DNA of 64,000 nucleotides from Methylomonas sp. AM2-LC (GTDB lineage Bacteria; Pseudomonadota; Gammaproteobacteria; Methylococcales; Methylomonadaceae), in contig NZ_CP157005.1 of the NCBI RefSeq assembly GCF_039904985.1, positions 3,615,501-3,679,500 on the forward strand, given 5' to 3'. The position numbers and the translations under genes are program-made. The notes below the pieces were generated by a model. That model searched no databases. It saw only the letters and a list, made by a program, of their open reading frames with translations, and was not told the origin of the DNA. Below, piece by piece: positions 9,620 to 18,323 of the stretch; the first letter of the stretch is position 1; every line of letters begins with the position of its first letter.

Positions 9620-10114
9620 ATGAAATATACACGCATGATTGCCGTATTATTAGTACTTTGCAGCAATGCCTTAACTAGCAATGTTTTTGCCCATGGCGGT
9701 GGCGGTCACGGCGGAGGTCACGGCGGCGGTGGCGGGCATTGGGGTGGCGGTTATAATCGAGGTGGCTATGGTGGTTACGGCGGCGCTTATGCGCTGGGTG
9801 CTATGGTAGGTTTAGGCGGCCTCTATTATGGTAGCATGGGCTACCCTTACAATTACGGTTATAACTACCCATACTATTCACAATCGGCCATGCCAATACA
9901 GCAGGCTGCTCCGGTTTATATTCAGCAATCGGCCCAACCCGCAACCATACCCCCACCTCCTGCAGCACTTGCACAACCTGGGCAAAACTCAGCCACTAAC
10001 AACCAAAATGTGGCAGGTAATTGGTATTTCTGCCGTGAATCGAATGCTTATTATCCGTATGTGAACACTTGTCCAAATGGATGGGAACAAGTTGCACCGA
10101 CGCCACCGCAATAG
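9620..10114 (+). CDS. Secreted Gly/His-rich protein, paralogue of 4120-4656
   Basis: 164 residues from ATG 9620, which has GGAG 8 bases upstream; an in-frame ATG at 9605 precedes that site and is unlikely. Signal peptide, then a dense Gly/His tract (HGGGGHGGGHGGGGGHWGG), a Tyr-rich segment LYYGSMGYPYNYGYNYP, a Pro/Gln linker and the ending WYFCRESNAYYPYVNTC...W.QVAP. The C-terminal cysteine motif and the ribosome-binding context are shared with the protein at 4120, and the pair bracket the cytochrome/GMC genes. Possible metal-binding or cell-surface role is inferred from composition. Confidence 0.75.
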   Translation: MKYTRMIAVLLVLCSNALTSNVFAHGGGGHGGGHGGGGGHWGGGYNRGGYGGYGGAYALGAMVGLGGLYYGSMGYPYNYGYNYPYYSQSAMPIQQAAPVYIQQSAQPATIPPPPAALAQPGQNSATNNQNVAGNWYFCRESNAYYPYVNTCPNGWEQVAPTPPQ

Positions 10115-10315
10115 TAATAACCTAACTATACTCCCAGCTTATTAATATTTAGGTAAAGCTCAACATTAATGACTTTTTGTTCGTGCTGGATCACTCGGTG
10201 GATTTACTACCGAATTACCTTTAAATCACATTTGGAAGACAGCAGCAAACGACGTCTGATAGCAATGTCACTTTTACTATTGAAAAAACGAAATCAATAA
10301 ACTGAGGCATAACCA

Positions 10316-10579
10316 ATGACTACTCAATATTACGAAGCTGTTGCTGAAATACCTGTTGATCACTGTCTACGTTTGCAACTTCCCCCAGAAATCCCCATTG
10401 GACTTGTACGTGTCGCCATTATTTATGATCGAGATAATGACAATGCAGGACAAAGTATTAAAAACCTGTTGGGCTCAATGCCAGATGTGTGTGAGGTTGA
10501 CGATTATCGCCGTAATCATGATTTGGGCAGAGAGGCTTTGCATCAGCAGAAAACCTTGAATTATGGCTTACTAGTGTAG
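10316..10579 (+). CDS. Antitoxin-like small protein, 3' end altered
   Basis: An 87-residue protein just upstream of a truncated PIN-domain toxin. Its middle (LLGSMPDVCEVDDYRRNHDLGRE) looks like the C-terminal half of a toxin-neutralising protein, and its last residues overlap the toxin remnant in another frame, as if a deletion joined the antitoxin 3' end to the toxin interior. DNA-binding fold could not be assigned by eye. Probably the residue of a type II toxin-antitoxin locus. Confidence 0.5.
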   Translation: MTTQYYEAVAEIPVDHCLRLQLPPEIPIGLVRVAIIYDRDNDNAGQSIKNLLGSMPDVCEVDDYRRNHDLGREALHQQKTLNYGLLV

Positions 10580-10782
10580 AAACCGACATGAAAGAAGGGA
10601 TTCTTCCAGTTACCATCAGTACTGCTGAGCGTTGGGGGCGGTTAAATGTGGCAGACCCATTTCCAGTTGTTGACAGTTTACTTGCTGCAACAGCACTTGA
10701 GCATGATTTGATTCTAGTAACCAGTAATGTTGAGGTTATGCAACGTACCGAGATCCAATTATTAAACCCTTTTACGGTTTAG
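10540..10782 (+). pseudogene. C-terminal remnant of VapC-type PIN toxin
   Basis: The frame from 10540 encodes ASAENLELWLTSVETD, then the typical VapC ending ERWGRLNVADPFPVVDSLLAATALEHDL and LVTSN plus LNPF. The first half of the PIN domain, with the first catalytic Asp and the conserved Glu, is missing, and a TGA lies just upstream at 10519 in this frame. The ribonuclease cannot be active. An ATG at 10588 gives a 64-residue open frame but it begins inside the domain. Confidence 0.72.
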
Positions 10783-10853
10783 TATCACATGGTTTGTACA
10801 TCGCATATTTAGCTGATAATCTACACTGTTTTAAATACCCTCTGCTTGAGAAT

Positions 10854-12107
10854 ATGCATACCAGTAGTGTTGAAGTTATTGCCAAACAAAGTCAAATCGC
10901 CGCCAGACAGCTAGCGTCCAGTTCTGAAAAACTGCGTAATCTAGCGCTAGTAAAAATGGCTGAGGCACTGGAAGCAGTTAAGCATCAGGTGCTGGAGGTT
11001 AATGCTCAGGAAGTATGGCAAGCCCGACAAGAGGGTCAGTCTGAGGCGATGGTTAAGCGTTTAACCATAGACGATAAAGTATTTCAATACATGCTTTCCA
11101 GACTTAGAAAAGTGGCGCAAAATCCTGATCCGCTGAACCGAGTGCTGGAAGGACATACCAACCCGAACGGGCTTAGGGTATACAAAAAATCGGTGCCACT
11201 TGGCGTTATCGGCATAATTTATGAATCACGACCCAATGTGACTAGCGATGCCGCTGCTGTTTGTATTAAAAGTGGTAATGCGGTTATCTTGCGCGGTGGC
11301 TCTGAAGCACTGCAAACCAATATCTTGTTAGCGGATGCCATGATGGCAGGTACGCTAAGCGCAGGGCTGCCAGAAAATAGCATTCAGATTATCCGCACCC
11401 CCGGCCACGAGGCTGTGAACGAATTGCTAACAATGGATGCTTATGTGGATGTATTAATTCCACGAGGTGGTAAAGGCTTGATTAAACGCATTGCCGAAGG
11501 TACCCGCATTCCGGTAATAAAACATTACGATGGTATTTGCCATCTTTATATTGCTGAAGATGCCAACCCCACTCAAGCCATAGAGCTGGCGATTAACTCA
11601 AAATGCCAAAGCATTCAGGTGTGTAATGCACTGGAGACCCTGTTAGTGGATAGGCAGTGTGCTGATCAACTATTACCTTTGCTACGCAGCGAATTCGATG
11701 CCCACCATATCGAGCTGCGTGGCTGTAGCCAAACGCAACAAATATTGCCGGATATTGCCGCAGCCACAGAAGAGGATTGGTCTACCGAATACCTGGCCCC
11801 TATTCTTTCTATAAAGATTGTTGACGGAATTGATGAGGCTATTGCACACATCAATCACTATGGTTCTAAACACACCGACAGCATTGTTACGCAAAGCCTG
11901 GCCATGGCGCAACAATTTGAACAACAGGTTGATTCGGCTTCGGTATTGATTAATGCTTCAACCCGTTTATCAGGTGGTGGCGATTATGGGCTGGGATCGG
12001 TCATCGGTATTAGCACAGATAAACTGCATGCGCGTGGACCGGTTGGGCCTAGCGAGCTAACAACCTACAAATGGGTGGCGTATGGAGACGGTCATTTGCG
12101 CAGTTAG
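10854..12107 (+). CDS. proA: Gamma-glutamyl phosphate reductase
   Basis: NADPH-dependent reduction of gamma-glutamyl phosphate to glutamate semialdehyde, second step of proline synthesis in the cytoplasm. From ATG 10854 it is 417 residues, the family's normal length; the open frame begins at TTG 10794 but those 20 residues are atypical. Aldehyde-dehydrogenase-fold landmarks: GVIGIIYESRPNVT, ILRGGSEA, LIPRGGKGLI and the catalytic Cys in SIQVCNALETLL. The ending SRLSGGGDYGLG...ARGPVG.ELTTYKW is characteristic. It converges on the glutathione reductase gene with only 12 bp between. proB is not in the window. Confidence 0.95.
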   Translation: MHTSSVEVIAKQSQIAARQLASSSEKLRNLALVKMAEALEAVKHQVLEVNAQEVWQARQEGQSEAMVKRLTIDDKVFQYMLSRLRKVAQNPDPLNRVLEGHTNPNGLRVYKKSVPLGVIGIIYESRPNVTSDAAAVCIKSGNAVILRGGSEALQTNILLADAMMAGTLSAGLPENSIQIIRTPGHEAVNELLTMDAYVDVLIPRGGKGLIKRIAEGTRIPVIKHYDGICHLYIAEDANPTQAIELAINSKCQSIQVCNALETLLVDRQCADQLLPLLRSEFDAHHIELRGCSQTQQILPDIAAATEEDWSTEYLAPILSIKIVDGIDEAIAHINHYGSKHTDSIVTQSLAMAQQFEQQVDSASVLINASTRLSGGGDYGLGSVIGISTDKLHARGPVGPSELTTYKWVAYGDGHLRS

Positions 12108-12119
12108 CCTGCTTAGCCA

Positions 12120-13475
12120 TTATGCCTGCACGGGTTTACGCATAGTTACAAATTCCTCAGCTGCGGTAGGATGGATGCCTATCGTAGAATCGAAAATTGC
12201 TTTGGTGGCACCTGCACGAATGGCAACGGCAATACCCTGCATGATTTCGCCCGCATCAGCACCCACCATGTGTACACCCAACACTTTATCGTTACTGCGT
12301 CTGACCACCATTTTCATCAGGGTTTTTTCGCCTAAACCCGATAAAGTGTGTTTCATCGGCGTAAACACCGATTTGTAGATATCAATATCTGTATACCTGT
12401 TTCTGGCCTGCGCTTCTGTCAAACCCACAGTGCCAATATTTGGCTGACTGAAAACTGCGGTTGGAATATTGTCGTAATCGACAGGTGTTGATTGACCGGT
12501 ATAACAGTGGTTAACAAAGGCCATCGCTTCGGCAGTGGCCACCGGGGTTAAATTAACACGATTGGCAACATCACCCAAAGCGTAAACTGAATCAATATTG
12601 GTTTGGTAATATTGATCAATTTTAATAGCACCTGATTCTGTCATTTCTACCCCCAACGCCTCCAGCCCCAAATCCTGTGTATTGGGCTTTCTGCCAGTGG
12701 CATACAAAATCAGGTCAGCGGCAAGGGGTTGATCCTGATCGGTATAGGCCAGCAAACCGCTAGCGGTTTTCTCAATACGCTCGATTTGAGTATTAAAATG
12801 AATAGCAATGCCTTTTTTTATCATTTCCTGCGCAACAAAATCACGGATATCGTCATCGAAACCACGTAATAATTGATTACCGCGATGACACAAGCTGGTT
12901 TTTACCCCCAGTCCGTGCATAATGCCTGCAAATTCAACGGCAATGTAGCCACCGCCCACAATTAAAATCCGTTCGGGTAATTGGCTTAATGCAAACATCT
13001 CATTAGAGGTTGCGATCAATTCTTTACCGGGAATATCCGATATGGAAGGCTGCGCACCGCTAGCAATAAGAATACGTTCGCAGCGGAATTGTTGTTCACC
13101 CACTGCTACGGTATGGGCATCCAGCAAGCGTGCTTGTCCAGTAATCACCTGCACACCTGAGTTATCGAGCAAACCTTGATACACACCTTGCAAGCGACCA
13201 ATTTCCCGATCTTTTTGCGCCAGTAACTGCTGCCAATTAAATTGTGGCTGTGTGAGAGACCAACCAAAGCCTTGGGCAGCCCTAAAATCTTCATGAAAAT
13301 GCGAGGCATATACAAACAATTTTTTGGGTACACAGCCCACATTGACACAGGTACCGCCCAAATGTGTCTGTTCGGCAATAGCCACCCTTATTCCCAATCC
13401 AGCCGCCATCCGTGCAGCACGGACGCCGCCAGAACCTGCACCGATTACAAATAAATCGACATCGTAGTTAGTCAT
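12120..13475 (-). CDS. gor: Glutathione-disulfide reductase
   Basis: FAD enzyme that keeps glutathione reduced with NADPH; 451 residues, full length. FAD-binding GAGSGG is at 12-17, the redox-active disulfide is Cys43-Cys48 in GGTCVNVGC, the NAD(P)-binding fold is VGGGYIAVEFAG, the second FAD segment is YALGDV, and the C-terminal catalytic His is in IGIHPTAAEEF. Ribosome site AGGAG lies 9 bases before the ATG. It follows the peroxiredoxin gene by 69 bp on the same strand, making a likely two-gene peroxide-defence operon divergent from oxyR. Confidence 0.95.
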   Translation of the reverse strand: MTNYDVDLFVIGAGSGGVRAARMAAGLGIRVAIAEQTHLGGTCVNVGCVPKKLFVYASHFHEDFRAAQGFGWSLTQPQFNWQQLLAQKDREIGRLQGVYQGLLDNSGVQVITGQARLLDAHTVAVGEQQFRCERILIASGAQPSISDIPGKELIATSNEMFALSQLPERILIVGGGYIAVEFAGIMHGLGVKTSLCHRGNQLLRGFDDDIRDFVAQEMIKKGIAIHFNTQIERIEKTASGLLAYTDQDQPLAADLILYATGRKPNTQDLGLEALGVEMTESGAIKIDQYYQTNIDSVYALGDVANRVNLTPVATAEAMAFVNHCYTGQSTPVDYDNIPTAVFSQPNIGTVGLTEAQARNRYTDIDIYKSVFTPMKHTLSGLGEKTLMKMVVRRSNDKVLGVHMVGADAGEIMQGIAVAIRAGATKAIFDSTIGIHPTAAEEFVTMRKPVQA

Positions 13476-13544
13476 TTACATTAACTCCTGTTAAAAGAAA
13501 AATGAAACCGGATCGAAAATGTTTAATTCGACCCGGTTGTAAAA

Positions 13545-14069
13545 TTAACGCTGTTGCAAATAGGCAAGCATGGTATCTACATCACTGACCGTAAATGGAT
13601 CTTCTGGATGATTGTCGGCCTGACCGGGTTCGCTGAATAATTTAACAATCTGACCATCTTCTACCAACATCGAGTAGCGCCAGGAGCGATAGCCAAAACC
13701 TAGATTCTCTTTTTTCACCAACATACCCATACCGCGTGTAAAATCACCATTGCCATCGGGCAACATTTTTACATTATGAATACCAAGGTGTTTTCCCCAT
13801 TGGAACATGGTGAAAGCATCATTTACACTCAGGCAATACACTTCATCTATACCTTGAGCAATGATTTGCTGATATTTTGCTTCATAACCTGGCAAATGCG
13901 TGCTGGAACAAGTGGGGGTAAAGGCACCGGGCAATGCAACAATAATGATTTTTTTGCCTTTGAAAATGTCATCACTGCTAACATCTTGCCAACGAAATGG
14001 ATTGTCGCCACCAATACTTTCGTCACGCACGCGGGTTTTGAATATACTATTAGGAACAGGGGTAGTCAT
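13545..14069 (-). CDS. Peroxiredoxin (Prx5-type)
   Basis: Thiol peroxidase that reduces hydrogen peroxide and alkyl hydroperoxides. Start at ATG 14069 (MTTPVPNS) with GGAG 8 bases upstream gives 174 residues; the frame opens at 14096 without such a site. The peroxidatic Cys54 is in PGAFTPTCSSTHLPGYE, the signature of the Prx5 subfamily, whose members are often fused to or served by glutaredoxin/glutathione; a second Cys is in VYCLSVND. The adjoining glutathione reductase gene supports glutathione as reductant. Regulation by OxyR is likely from the operator in the divergent promoter. Confidence 0.92.
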   Translation of the reverse strand: MTTPVPNSIFKTRVRDESIGGDNPFRWQDVSSDDIFKGKKIIIVALPGAFTPTCSSTHLPGYEAKYQQIIAQGIDEVYCLSVNDAFTMFQWGKHLGIHNVKMLPDGNGDFTRGMGMLVKKENLGFGYRSWRYSMLVEDGQIVKLFSEPGQADNHPEDPFTVSDVDTMLAYLQQR

Positions 14070-14193
14070 GGTTATTCTCCAGTTAAATAAGTTCATAAGG
14101 CTTCAACAGCCGGCTTGCGCTGTTTACCACCATACTAGAATCGGTTTTGATTCAGTACGGGGTTAGTGTACCGAGAAATTATTACCAAATAAA

Positions 14194-14230
14194 ATCGATT
14201 GATTTTATAATAACAATAGATATTATCTAT
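14194..14230. promoter_or_regulatory. OxyR operator between prx-gor and oxyR
   Basis: The known OxyR recognition pattern is two ATAGNTNNNANCTAT elements separated by 7 bases. Positions 14216-14230 read ATAGATATTATCTAT, matching all 10 specified bases; exactly 7 bases upstream, 14194-14208 (ATCGATTGATTTTAT) match 7 of 10. The site ends 13 bases before the oxyR ATG, suiting autorepression of oxyR and activation of the divergent prx-gor operon by oxidised OxyR. Confidence 0.8.
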
Positions 14231-14243
14231 ACACTCTCAATTT

Positions 14244-15125
14244 ATGAATCTCAGAGATCTACATTATTTGGTTGCCGTTGCAGAATTGCGTAGTTTTGTA
14301 CAAGCAGCTGAGCGTTGTTTTATCAGCCAGCCAACCTTAAGCATGCAAATCAAAAAGCTGGAGGAAAGCCTGGGAGTACAAATTTTCGAGCGCAGCAACA
14401 AAAAAGTGCTGCCTACCGAAGTGGGGCAACAAATCATTATTTCTGCAAAGCGAATATTGCAAGAAGCAGAAACCATCAAACAAATGGCAGCAAGCGCTCA
14501 GGACCCATTAGCAGGTAATTTAAGATTGGGTGCCTTCCCCACTTTATCTACTTACCTATTTCCAGCGCTGGTTACCGCGATTAAGGAAACATTGCCGCGT
14601 ATGCGTCTGATATTGGTGGAAGAAAAAACGGATATATTGATACAGCAATTGAAAAATGGAAGCTTGGATGCTGCTCTGCTAGCCTTGCCGATTAACGAAG
14701 AACTTTTGGAATCAGTGGAATTATTCGACGACGAATTTTTATTGGCTGTGCAGAGTGACCATAGTTTGACGGCAAAATCTCAGGTAGAAGCCTCTGATTT
14801 ATTTGGGCAGCAATTATTGCTGCTGGATGAAGGCCATTGTCTGCGTGGACAAGCCTTACAAGTCTGCCAAATTATGGGTGCCGAAGAACAACAAGATGTA
14901 CGTGCAACCGGACTGGAGACACTGCGGCAAATGGTATACGCCGGAACAGGCATCACATTTATGCCAAGCATAGCCGTGCGTAAAGCAGATAAAGGCATTT
15001 GCTATATCCCCTTTGTGACACCCGCACCCCAACGTACCATTGGCTTGGTTTGGCGCAAAACCACGGCACGCAAAGCGTTAATGGCAAAATTAACCCAATT
15101 AGTGCAGCAAGTTGCAAAGAGTTAA
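14244..15125 (+). CDS. oxyR: Hydrogen peroxide-inducible transcription factor OxyR
   Basis: LysR-family regulator, 293 residues. Winged helix-turn-helix at 1-60 (DLHYLVAVAELRSFVQAAE, SQPTLSMQIKKLEE), then the periplasmic-binding-fold sensor. The sensor carries GHCLRGQALQVC, whose cysteines fall at residues 199 and 208, exactly the E. coli OxyR redox pair, so this is a genuine peroxide sensor rather than a general LysR protein. It is transcribed away from the peroxiredoxin and glutathione reductase genes with a strong operator between. Confidence 0.95.
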   Translation: MNLRDLHYLVAVAELRSFVQAAERCFISQPTLSMQIKKLEESLGVQIFERSNKKVLPTEVGQQIIISAKRILQEAETIKQMAASAQDPLAGNLRLGAFPTLSTYLFPALVTAIKETLPRMRLILVEEKTDILIQQLKNGSLDAALLALPINEELLESVELFDDEFLLAVQSDHSLTAKSQVEASDLFGQQLLLLDEGHCLRGQALQVCQIMGAEEQQDVRATGLETLRQMVYAGTGITFMPSIAVRKADKGICYIPFVTPAPQRTIGLVWRKTTARKALMAKLTQLVQQVAKS

Positions 15126-15323
15126 GTATATATACGTAACGCATCAATCCCGACAAAAGCGATTCATTGTGTTCAGCCCACCCAACTGCCTATGGGTTTA
15201 AATGATAAGATTATGAGGTTATCACTCAGTCAACAAGCACTATTTAGCGTTTTGAAGCATGCCACTCAATGCAGCAAATAAATACAATCCCCAAGCGTTA
15301 ATCATTTTCCTAAGGAGCTTTGC

Positions 15324-16436
15324 ATGAGCCAACTGTTTTCCCCGTTTTCAATAGGTCAAGTAACGCTATCTAACCGAATTATAATTGCCCCCATGTGTCA
15401 ATATTCGGCAAATGAGGGTGCTGCTAGCGACTGGCATTTATTGCATCTGGGTAATTTGGCTATGTCTGGGGCAGGCTTATTAATTATCGAAGCCACAGCC
15501 GTTGAACCGGCGGGGCGTATTTCTCCTGCCGACCTGGGGCTTTGGTCCGACGCGACCGAAGCCGCTCTTGGCAGAGTATTAAGCAGTATCCGTCAATATT
15601 CTAACATGCCCATTGCCATACAGTTGGGCCATGCCGGACGCAAAGCATCTACCGCTGCCCCATGGGACGGTGGTGAACTGGTTAGGCCTGAGCAAGGCGG
15701 CTGGCAAACCGTTGCGCCTTCTGCCCTTGCCTTTGCGGCTAACGACCCGGCCCCCATTGAGCTGGATCGCTCTGGTTTACATCGAATTTTGCAGGCTTTT
15801 GCACTTGCTGCGCAACGCGCGCATCGTTTAGGTATATCTGCCATAGAGATTCATGCCGCTCATGGTTATTTGTTACACCAGTTTTTATCGCCCCTTTCAA
15901 ACACACGCCAGGATGAATACGGTGGTCGCTTAGAAAATCGTATGCGTTATCCTCTGGAGGTGTTTGAGGCCATGCGCGCAGTGGTACCAGACAACATGCC
16001 GATTGGCATTCGTATTTCTGCTACAGACTGGGTTGACGGTGGCTGGGATTTGCCTCAAAGTATTGCCTTTGCACTAGCCTTGCGTGAGCGGGGTTGCGCG
16101 TATATTCATGTTTCCACGGGTGGACTTTCTACCTTACAGCAAATTCACCCAGCGCCCAACTATCAAGTCCCTTTTGCAGAAGCCATCCGCGCTGAAACGG
16201 GTTTACCCACCATTGCCGTTGGCCTGATTACAGAACCTGAAGAAGCAGAAGCGATTATCGCCACAGGCCGTGCAGATATGGTGGGCTTGGCGCGCGGCAT
16301 ACTCTACAATCCGCGCTGGCCATGGCACGCAGCCGCTAAATTAAACGCGCAGATCGAGGCACCGCCTCAATACTGGCGTTGCCAACCCTATGGATTGAAA
16401 ACACTGTTTGGTGATGTGCGGTTTCGGCAGCGTTAA
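15324..16436 (+). CDS. NADH:flavin oxidoreductase, YqjM-type old yellow enzyme
   Basis: FMN ene-reductase of the old-yellow-enzyme family, 370 residues, a little longer than YqjM. APMCQYSA carries the Cys25/Tyr27 pair that marks the YqjM-like class; EIHAAHGYLLHQFLSP gives the paired His substrate-binding residues, and DEYGGRLENRMRYPLEV is the conserved central block. ADMVGLARGILYNPRWP closes the barrel. AAGGAG lies 8 bases before ATG. Reduces activated C=C bonds; a role in electrophile or oxidative-stress detoxification fits its neighbours oxyR, prx and gor. Confidence 0.92.
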   Translation: MSQLFSPFSIGQVTLSNRIIIAPMCQYSANEGAASDWHLLHLGNLAMSGAGLLIIEATAVEPAGRISPADLGLWSDATEAALGRVLSSIRQYSNMPIAIQLGHAGRKASTAAPWDGGELVRPEQGGWQTVAPSALAFAANDPAPIELDRSGLHRILQAFALAAQRAHRLGISAIEIHAAHGYLLHQFLSPLSNTRQDEYGGRLENRMRYPLEVFEAMRAVVPDNMPIGIRISATDWVDGGWDLPQSIAFALALRERGCAYIHVSTGGLSTLQQIHPAPNYQVPFAEAIRAETGLPTIAVGLITEPEEAEAIIATGRADMVGLARGILYNPRWPWHAAAKLNAQIEAPPQYWRCQPYGLKTLFGDVRFRQR

Positions 16437-16444
16437 GTGGGTCG

Positions 16445-16477
16445 ACAGCTATTTGGCTTAATAGCTGTTCATTTTTT
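16445..16477 (+). terminator. Rho-independent terminator
   Basis: ACAGCTATT / AATAGCTGT, a 9-bp perfect stem with 6-nt loop (16445-16468), followed by TCATTTTTT, immediately after the old-yellow-enzyme stop codon. Confidence 0.85.
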
Positions 16478-16588
16478 CGGTAAGGGGCAATACAGAAGCA
16501 AAGTGTGCGAGTTGATTAAATTAAAAAGCCATTCGCTAAGCTGATGCGAAGTTAAATGGTGGCTAGAAACCTAATCAACTTGACCAAT

Positions 16589-17122
16589 TTAATTGGCAGC
16601 CTCGGCCAAAATGACGCGCACGGTGTTTTTACCATCTGTCTCCGTAAATTCTCGGAAATTGACATCTGCGCCTGCAACAGAGGAACCATTGGCACTCTTG
16701 AACGGAATCGATGCAAAAACAATCCATTTTCCAGCCGGCAACGATTCAAATGTAAAATTACCTTGGGCATCACAAACAGCTGACCGCTCGTTATATGGTG
16801 CGCTGCCTATAGGTCTTGGATCAGACCAGCGAATCTTCTTCACCCAAGCGTCTGTTTCTGCTTTTGTGTAGGTCGACAAGGGAATGAGCCTTACTTTACG
16901 CCCGGCGCAGGAATAGGTTGTATTGTCGACCGAATTGGCTCCATTCTTATCGCGGGTATAGAATGCCTGGCCAGAAACAATTGAATTTCCAGTCTGATTA
17001 GCAAATGCCACCGCACTCGCATCAAATGCAACAGTTTTAGTCGGCCCAGATGCGCATGCTGTTAGTAGCAATGTAATAGCGATGGCCGCGAATGATTGTG
17101 TTTTACGAATCTGTTTATTCAT
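16589..17122 (-). CDS. Putative lipoprotein of unknown function
   Basis: 177 residues with a lipoprotein signal peptide; lipobox LLTAC puts the lipidated Cys at 23. After the membrane-proximal linker, the protein has an Ig-like or carboxypeptidase-regulatory-like beta pattern (SGQAFYTRDKNG, GNFTFESLPAGKWIVFAS), which is typical of small surface or periplasmic binding domains. Two cysteines (YSCAGRK and AVCDAQG) could form a disulfide. I do not recognise a specific family. It stands alone on the minus strand. Confidence 0.7.
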   Translation of the reverse strand: MNKQIRKTQSFAAIAITLLLTACASGPTKTVAFDASAVAFANQTGNSIVSGQAFYTRDKNGANSVDNTTYSCAGRKVRLIPLSTYTKAETDAWVKKIRWSDPRPIGSAPYNERSAVCDAQGNFTFESLPAGKWIVFASIPFKSANGSSVAGADVNFREFTETDGKNTVRVILAEAAN

Positions 17123-17560
17123 AACGATACTTTAAATTTGTTTGGCGTAATATTTCATCTTCTAGATGAATCGATATTTGATCCTCGGTTAACCAGGGTC
17201 GAGCTTGCAGATATTAAACTGGCTACTACTGTAATAGGCATCAAGTTAGTTGACAAAATTAAGGATACTTTTATTACCCTAAAACGTTTGGTTGCAGCCT
17301 AGCTGTCTAGCGTTTTTGTCATAAATTCATCAAACAACAAACTTATCAGATTAATGTTACAAATTTATGTTGCTGATGACCAAATAGTGGAAAAAAGCCG
17401 TTTAGCTACAAACTACGATTGCACGAGTAATGCATAAAAGGTAATTTCTGGCATGTAACCTCCTTTTATAGATTGCAATTCAAGTAATCTTGGCTGATGA
17501 GCAATTATCCTTAAAGCAAAGTTACTGTTAAAATACATACTGTCAAAAAGGAGCAAACTA
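17123..17560. other. Noncoding stretch, nothing recognised
   Basis: AT-rich sequence between a lipoprotein gene and a decayed toxin-antitoxin pair. A 68-codon frame runs through 17096-17302 but has no ribosome site and overlaps the start of the lipoprotein gene; I see no supported gene, RNA or repeat. Confidence 0.5.
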
Positions 17561-17758
17561 AAGAGCAGCTCTATTCAAACGGAAGTTCCAGACCAACTAT
17601 TGCAACAGGCGCAAACACTAGTGCAACAAGGTTGGGCCGTTAATGTTCAAGAAATAGTAATTGAATCATTACGGCGACATTTGGAATCGCATCAAAGCGT
17701 ATTAACCGAAGCGTTTATACGAGAAGATGTTGAATGGGGGTTGCATGGTGAAGACTAG
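17561..17758 (+). pseudogene. Antitoxin gene with lost start codon
   Basis: The frame encodes a 65-residue antitoxin-like helix-rich protein (QTEVPDQLLQQAQTLVQQGW, VQEIVIESLRRHLESHQ, REDVEWGLHGED), the usual partner layout for a PIN/DUF3368 toxin. An excellent ribosome site AAAGGAG sits 8 bases before 17561, where the codon is AAG instead of an expected ATG; no other start codon is near it. The gene overlaps the toxin start by 14 bases, the usual coupling. The start-codon change is inferred from spacing and would need a homologue to prove. Confidence 0.62.
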
Positions 17759-18260
17759 CTCCGAGTTAGTTGTCGCCGACTCAGGGCCGTTAATCCACTA
17801 AGACGAACTAAATGCGCCTGATCTCTTAAGTGATTTTAGTGCAGTTCTAGTGCCAAATGCAGTTTGGCTTAAGGTTCAACATCATCATCCCCAGGCTTTA
17901 AAAAATAAGAAGATAAAATTAATAAGACTGGCAACACCTCCGGTTGTTGAGCAAATCAAAGCAATAGTGACATTGTATACATTGCATCAAGGCGAAAATG
18001 AAGCACTGACACTGTGCTTAAGGAATAACATTAACCTTTTGATTACCGATGATACTGCTGCTAGTTTAGCAGCTAAAAGCTTAAATATTGTAGCTCATGG
18101 CTCAATAGGTTTGTTAATCCGTGCTGTTAGGCGGGATTTGCGTTCAAAATCCGATATTTTAGCGCTGTTAACTGCAATTCCCCAAAAAACAACCTTGCAC
18201 TTCGGTCCGAATTTGTTAAATGAGGTAATTGCAAGGGTTAAAACTGAGTGGGAATCTTAG
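17745..18260 (+). pseudogene. PIN/DUF3368-type toxin gene with in-frame stop
   Basis: Reading from ATG 17745: MVKTSSELVVADSGPLIH then TAA at 17799-17801, then in the same frame DELNAPDLLSDFSAVLVP onward to a normal stop at 18260. VADSGPL carries the first catalytic Asp of PIN-domain nucleases of the DUF3368 type, and later QGENEALTLCLRNNINLLITDD has the conserved Glu and Asp residues. A single TTA to TAA change after His explains the interruption; reading through would give 171 residues. With its antitoxin also damaged, the locus is probably dead. Confidence 0.72.
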
Positions 18261-18323
18261 TGGTTATTTCAATCTGTTTGTAAAAAAGCCTGCTTTCCCT
18301 AATAAATAAAAACGTACCCGACC

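Noticed and set aside
17096..17302. 68-codon frame as a gene
   Set aside because: Overlaps the lipoprotein start in the other direction and has no ribosome site or recognisable protein features.
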